Of a stretch of 64,000 bases of DNA, positions 60,901 through 64,000 are shown piece by piece. The notes beneath the pieces are model-generated. The model saw only the letters and a program-made list of their open reading frames with translations. It was not told where the DNA came from and ran no database searches. The stretch covers positions 2,666,001 to 2,730,000 of the forward strand of contig JAFFSR010000221.1 in NCBI GenBank assembly GCA_017163975.1, in the 5' to 3' direction. Origin of the DNA: Anastatus disparis (taxonomy: Eukaryota > Arthropoda > Insecta > Hymenoptera > Eupelmidae). Both the position numbers and the translations under genes were made by a program. Each line of letters opens with the position of its first letter. The first letter of the stretch is position 1.

Positions 60901-62774
60901 ATGCAAGTTTGCATTTTTTTTTCATCGCAGTCGATTATTCGTTACAACTTTATCTGGTCCACAGTAAATAACCTTTTTTTATTTGAAAGTAATTAAAAAA
61001 TCATTAGGAATCGTTGGAATTGAAAAAATATTACTTTGGTTGATCGGGGGTTTTATATAGGTCATATTGGACGATTCTATATTTTGAATGACGCGAAGCT
61101 CAACATTTCATTTGACATTGCAAATTATGTTTTTAAAGACTTCATTTAAAAAAGAATTCTTTTGTAACTTGATAGAAAATAACCATGTTTACTTTTATTT
61201 TGTAATATTTTGCTCTAGAAGATTTCCAACTTCAGGATGTTTTTTCAATCCTTTTAAATATTTCACAATATATATCCTCTGAATGCTCACTTATTTCCAA
61301 GTAATTTTCTGAATTTCAATTAATTTGTATTTCATTTCATTCATTGCTCAAGTGTTTATTTGCAGAAAAATTAATCGTACAGATGTAAATGATTCCAAAC
61401 CCTTACAACAAAGTGAAGCTCTACATTAGCTTAAAAAACAAATTGATTTAGCTAACAAGTTCTGATCAATTGTAAAAAAGGCACTTGATTTTAAAGTATA
61501 CCATTAGATTTTGTCGTTTGTGTCTTTGAAAATTGCAGTATCTTCAATTCTCGATACTGTAAGTATTTCTCATTTTCTTTTGCTTATCCACGTGCCCGCA
61601 GCTGTGTAGCTCTCGCATTCTTCTTTATTCTCAACTTTCTTAGCCACGGATTTATGATACCGCGCGATGTGGTGAGCCAGAGGCGGTATATACCGTCAAG
61701 TTAAAGGGTCGTTTCACTGCTTATATAGACTCTTCTCTTCTTCTTCTTCTTCATTTTCTTCTCTCTCTCTCTTTCTCTCTTTTGCCCTTTGGCAATCGCA
61801 CCTTACTGTACATTTGTGTGCGCGCACGCGCTCCGACACGCACACATACCGATCGTATTCATCTTCTCCCACAAAGACCTTACGATTTCTTTTCTCAATA
61901 ACAATTCTCTACACCCACAATTCTAGCTGTATATATACATTCTAGACTAGAATCTCGTTACATTCTATACGTTAGATAATAATTCAGAGAGCAAGCCAAG
62001 TCATGCTCATTTTCGTGAAGAAAAAAATTGAATTTCTTGCTTGTTATCTCGTTTGCGCTGGAACCTTCGTGTTTTCTTCTTTCTTTTCTTTTTTTTTAAA
62101 TTTTATTTTCCTTTTCCCTTCTTCTTTTTTATTTAATTTCTATCCTTTTGGGACGACCAGAGCAAAGTATAATACCCGAGATACATAGCATTGAATATCG
62201 ATACTTGAGAGAATATATAGACGCGGTACGTAACGTTTCATATATAAGAGAGAGGCGATAAGCGATATCGTATAAAGTAAATTATTGGTTATATTGGAAG
62301 ATATTTTAACTGTTAATTAGGATATTTAGCTTCTTTGTCAGATTAAAATGTATCCTTGAACGACCAATTATAGACTTTTTTTCATGCTTTATCCACATTG
62401 ATGTATCCATTATCGTGTTTATGGTGGATGAAAGATAAAAAATATTGTTTTTGTTGCTTCCATATGACACCTTTAATACAGACAAAGTATCGCTTTTTTG
62501 CATAATTTTCATTATTCCCATGAAATATTTAAAGAATGCTTTTATTTCAGTTATTAGTCTCACTCGTGAAAAATCACGTAAGTAAAAAAGTTCATCCTTC
62601 CGCATTTACTTTTTACAACTAAACAACAAGAAGAATAAAAAAAAACAATGCAAGAGAAAAAAGAAAAATCATGGAGTATGTGTGTGTGTAGATTCATAGC
62701 GTATACGAAGATTTGCAGTGCGGTTAACTATTCTGTTTTTTTCTCTGTTTTCTCTGTATCTCCTCTGACTCAAG
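54978..62774. other. Upstream or intergenic region, no gene recognised
   Basis: Purine-rich islands occur at 55640-55800, 56060-56400, 59220-59960 and 61560-62230 (CTT/CT repeats at about 61737-61790). AT-rich blocks lie between them. A 12-nt inverted repeat AAAGTAAGCAAT / ATTGCTTACTTT is at 57729-57767. The plus-strand frame at 60633-60971 (112 codons) and the minus-strand frame at 62605-62306 (99 codons) have mixed composition but resemble nothing I know. Confidence 0.5.
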
Positions 62775-62912
62775 GTGTGGAATTCTGAGCATGAAAAGGC
62801 ACTACAACACCTTTATTATCGGCAAAATGTACAAGCGAAGTAAGAAGAAGCCGCTGTTTTTTCACGCCAGGTGGTCGAGACTCTCTCGGCTTTTATTCTA
62901 TGGCACAAACGT
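62775..62912 (+). CDS. Candidate first coding exon of an unidentified plus-strand gene
   Basis: A T/C-rich tract ending in CAAG (62771-62774) could be an acceptor. ATG at 62791 opens 40 codons plus two bases, ending at a strong donor GTAAGT (62913-62918). The product begins MKRHYNTFIIGKMYKRSKKK and is very basic; I do not recognise it. An alternative reading uses another frame (VWNSEHEKALQHLYYRQ) and a nearer donor, GTAAGA at 62840. GC is above the surroundings. It might be the start of the gene neighbouring sfl, or a chance frame. Confidence 0.3.
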
Positions 62913-64000
62913 GTAAGTACACACCAACTTTAAAGTATACGGTATATATAAATGCCTTTGCTATGCTGGAATTAGATTAAGGATGGGGTTTCTGGATTTT
63001 GTTTTATGCTCTCTCGCGTAAAGGAAGTTTTGCGAACGTTTTAATGGCGAGGAGGTTGTTTTTTTTTTTGTAAAAAAGAAAACTAAATGGATAAAGTTTT
63101 TGTCTTTTTTTTTTCTAAATGAGAAGACTTTTTTTTTATATTTCTTACGAATGACAGAAATTTTATTTCATGAATTTTTCCCAGAGGCAAAATATACACC
63201 GTATGCTAAACAGATGATTTAAATGAGATTACTTTTTGTTTTATTTTTCTTTATCAAAGCTTACTTTTTTCCTTTTTTTTTTAAACTTTTACTCGACTGA
63301 GAGTAATAATATTGTATGATGTTTCCTTTTATTAAAAACATAATTTAAAGTTGCTCTTTTGTAATTTTGAATATTAAATGCTTTGTTCGTTTTCCAAACG
63401 AAATTTTATTTCGAAATTTGAATAGTTACTTCAATATTGACGATTAAAATAAACATCTTTAAAATCGAAAATTTTAACATTTAAATTAAAAATTTTCAAC
63501 TCGAAACAAAATAAAAAATATAAAAGTTCTTTTTTTTTGAAAAAATACAACAAAATGGTGAATTTAATTAATATTTTTCTAAACTACAATGTTGAAATTA
63601 ATTATGTAAAATTTACCAACGATCTTTAGAGCCCTTTTACAGTACTAAATTTAATATAAATTCTGGTATTTCGTACTGGAGCTTTGTTCAAAGAGAATAA
63701 ACCCTTACGCTTGTACTGCGCAATGTACACTTCCGAGTAAGAGAAAGAGAATGAGAGAGAGAAGGAAAGGGAAAGCTTTGTATCGTAGCAAGTAATGAAA
63801 TTATATTAGATTTTATTAGAATAATTTATTATTTGGTGTACCACTTAGTCAGTATTATATTTGAATCTTAATTAAGGTTATTGTAGGTAATCTGTGACAT
63901 TCTTAACGCTTAATGTCTAAACAAAAATGAGCTATTTAATTATTGCTTTAATCTTCATGGTTTTAATTATAGATGCATAAATGTTTCTTTTATATTAAAA
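62913..64000. other. Distal stretch, no gene recognised
   Basis: T-rich and AT-rich sequence with a small GA-rich island near 63690-63800. If the candidate exon at 62.8 kb is real, this would be its first intron. Nothing else is supported. Confidence 0.5.

Noticed and set aside
60633..60971. 112-codon plus-strand ORF of mixed composition
   Set aside because: No family resemblance, no clear splice context or promoter; length is plausible for chance in AT-rich DNA.
1..64000. CRISPR arrays, operons, bacterial promoters or ribosomal RNA genes
   Set aside because: The sequence is a eukaryotic intron and its surroundings; no regularly spaced identical repeats or rRNA segments are visible.

Overview
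The window is AT-rich eukaryotic nuclear DNA and reads as an insect genome. The evidence is long introns, tRNA-derived SINEs, small palindromic DNA transposons (MITEs), a mariner-type transposase relic, and many GA/CT microsatellites. Hymenoptera, perhaps a parasitoid wasp, is my guess from the texture; no sequence feature proves it.

One gene can be recognised firmly, on the minus strand. It is the insect heparan sulfate N-deacetylase/N-sulfotransferase (NDST; 'sulfateless', sfl in Drosophila). Its first coding exon (45189-45021) encodes a short cytosolic tail and a type II signal-anchor. Its second coding exon (560-363) encodes an Arg-rich stem and the start of the conserved NDST lumenal domain (DPKVLIFVETLYSRLGRE). 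Both exons meet at a phase-2 junction (AG|T, Ser56). The intron between them is 44,460 nt and fills most of the window; the remainder of the gene lies beyond position 1. Positions above 45.2 kb are upstream DNA, holding possible 5' UTR exons and perhaps the start of a plus-strand neighbour near 62.8 kb.

Layout: 1-362 is intron 2. 363-560 is coding exon 2. 561-45020 is the giant intron, carrying a candidate recursive splice site (19647), four copies of one SINE family (15.3, 21.7, 27.1 and 37.4 kb, all in the sfl orientation), three related MITEs (10.6, 11.7 and 21.8 kb, the last nested in a SINE), a dead mariner fragment (14.5-15.1 kb) and a probable LINE 3' end (31.9-32.4 kb). 45021-45189 is the initiator exon. 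45.8-46.7 kb is a GC-richer island with small ORFs and splice-like sites. 46.7-64 kb is mostly non-coding.

Throughout, very AT-rich stretches alternate with short, GC-richer, GA/CT-rich islands that could be regulatory. Almost all other open frames are low-complexity or random. The most interesting hypothesis is that the sfl intron is removed in two steps through a ratchet point at 19647. It has a CTAAT branch motif, a pyrimidine-biased tract, CAG|GTGAGT and a downstream GTAAGT, and inclusion of the 43-nt exon would create an immediate stop. A near-identical acceptor occurs at 46692 upstream of the start codon.
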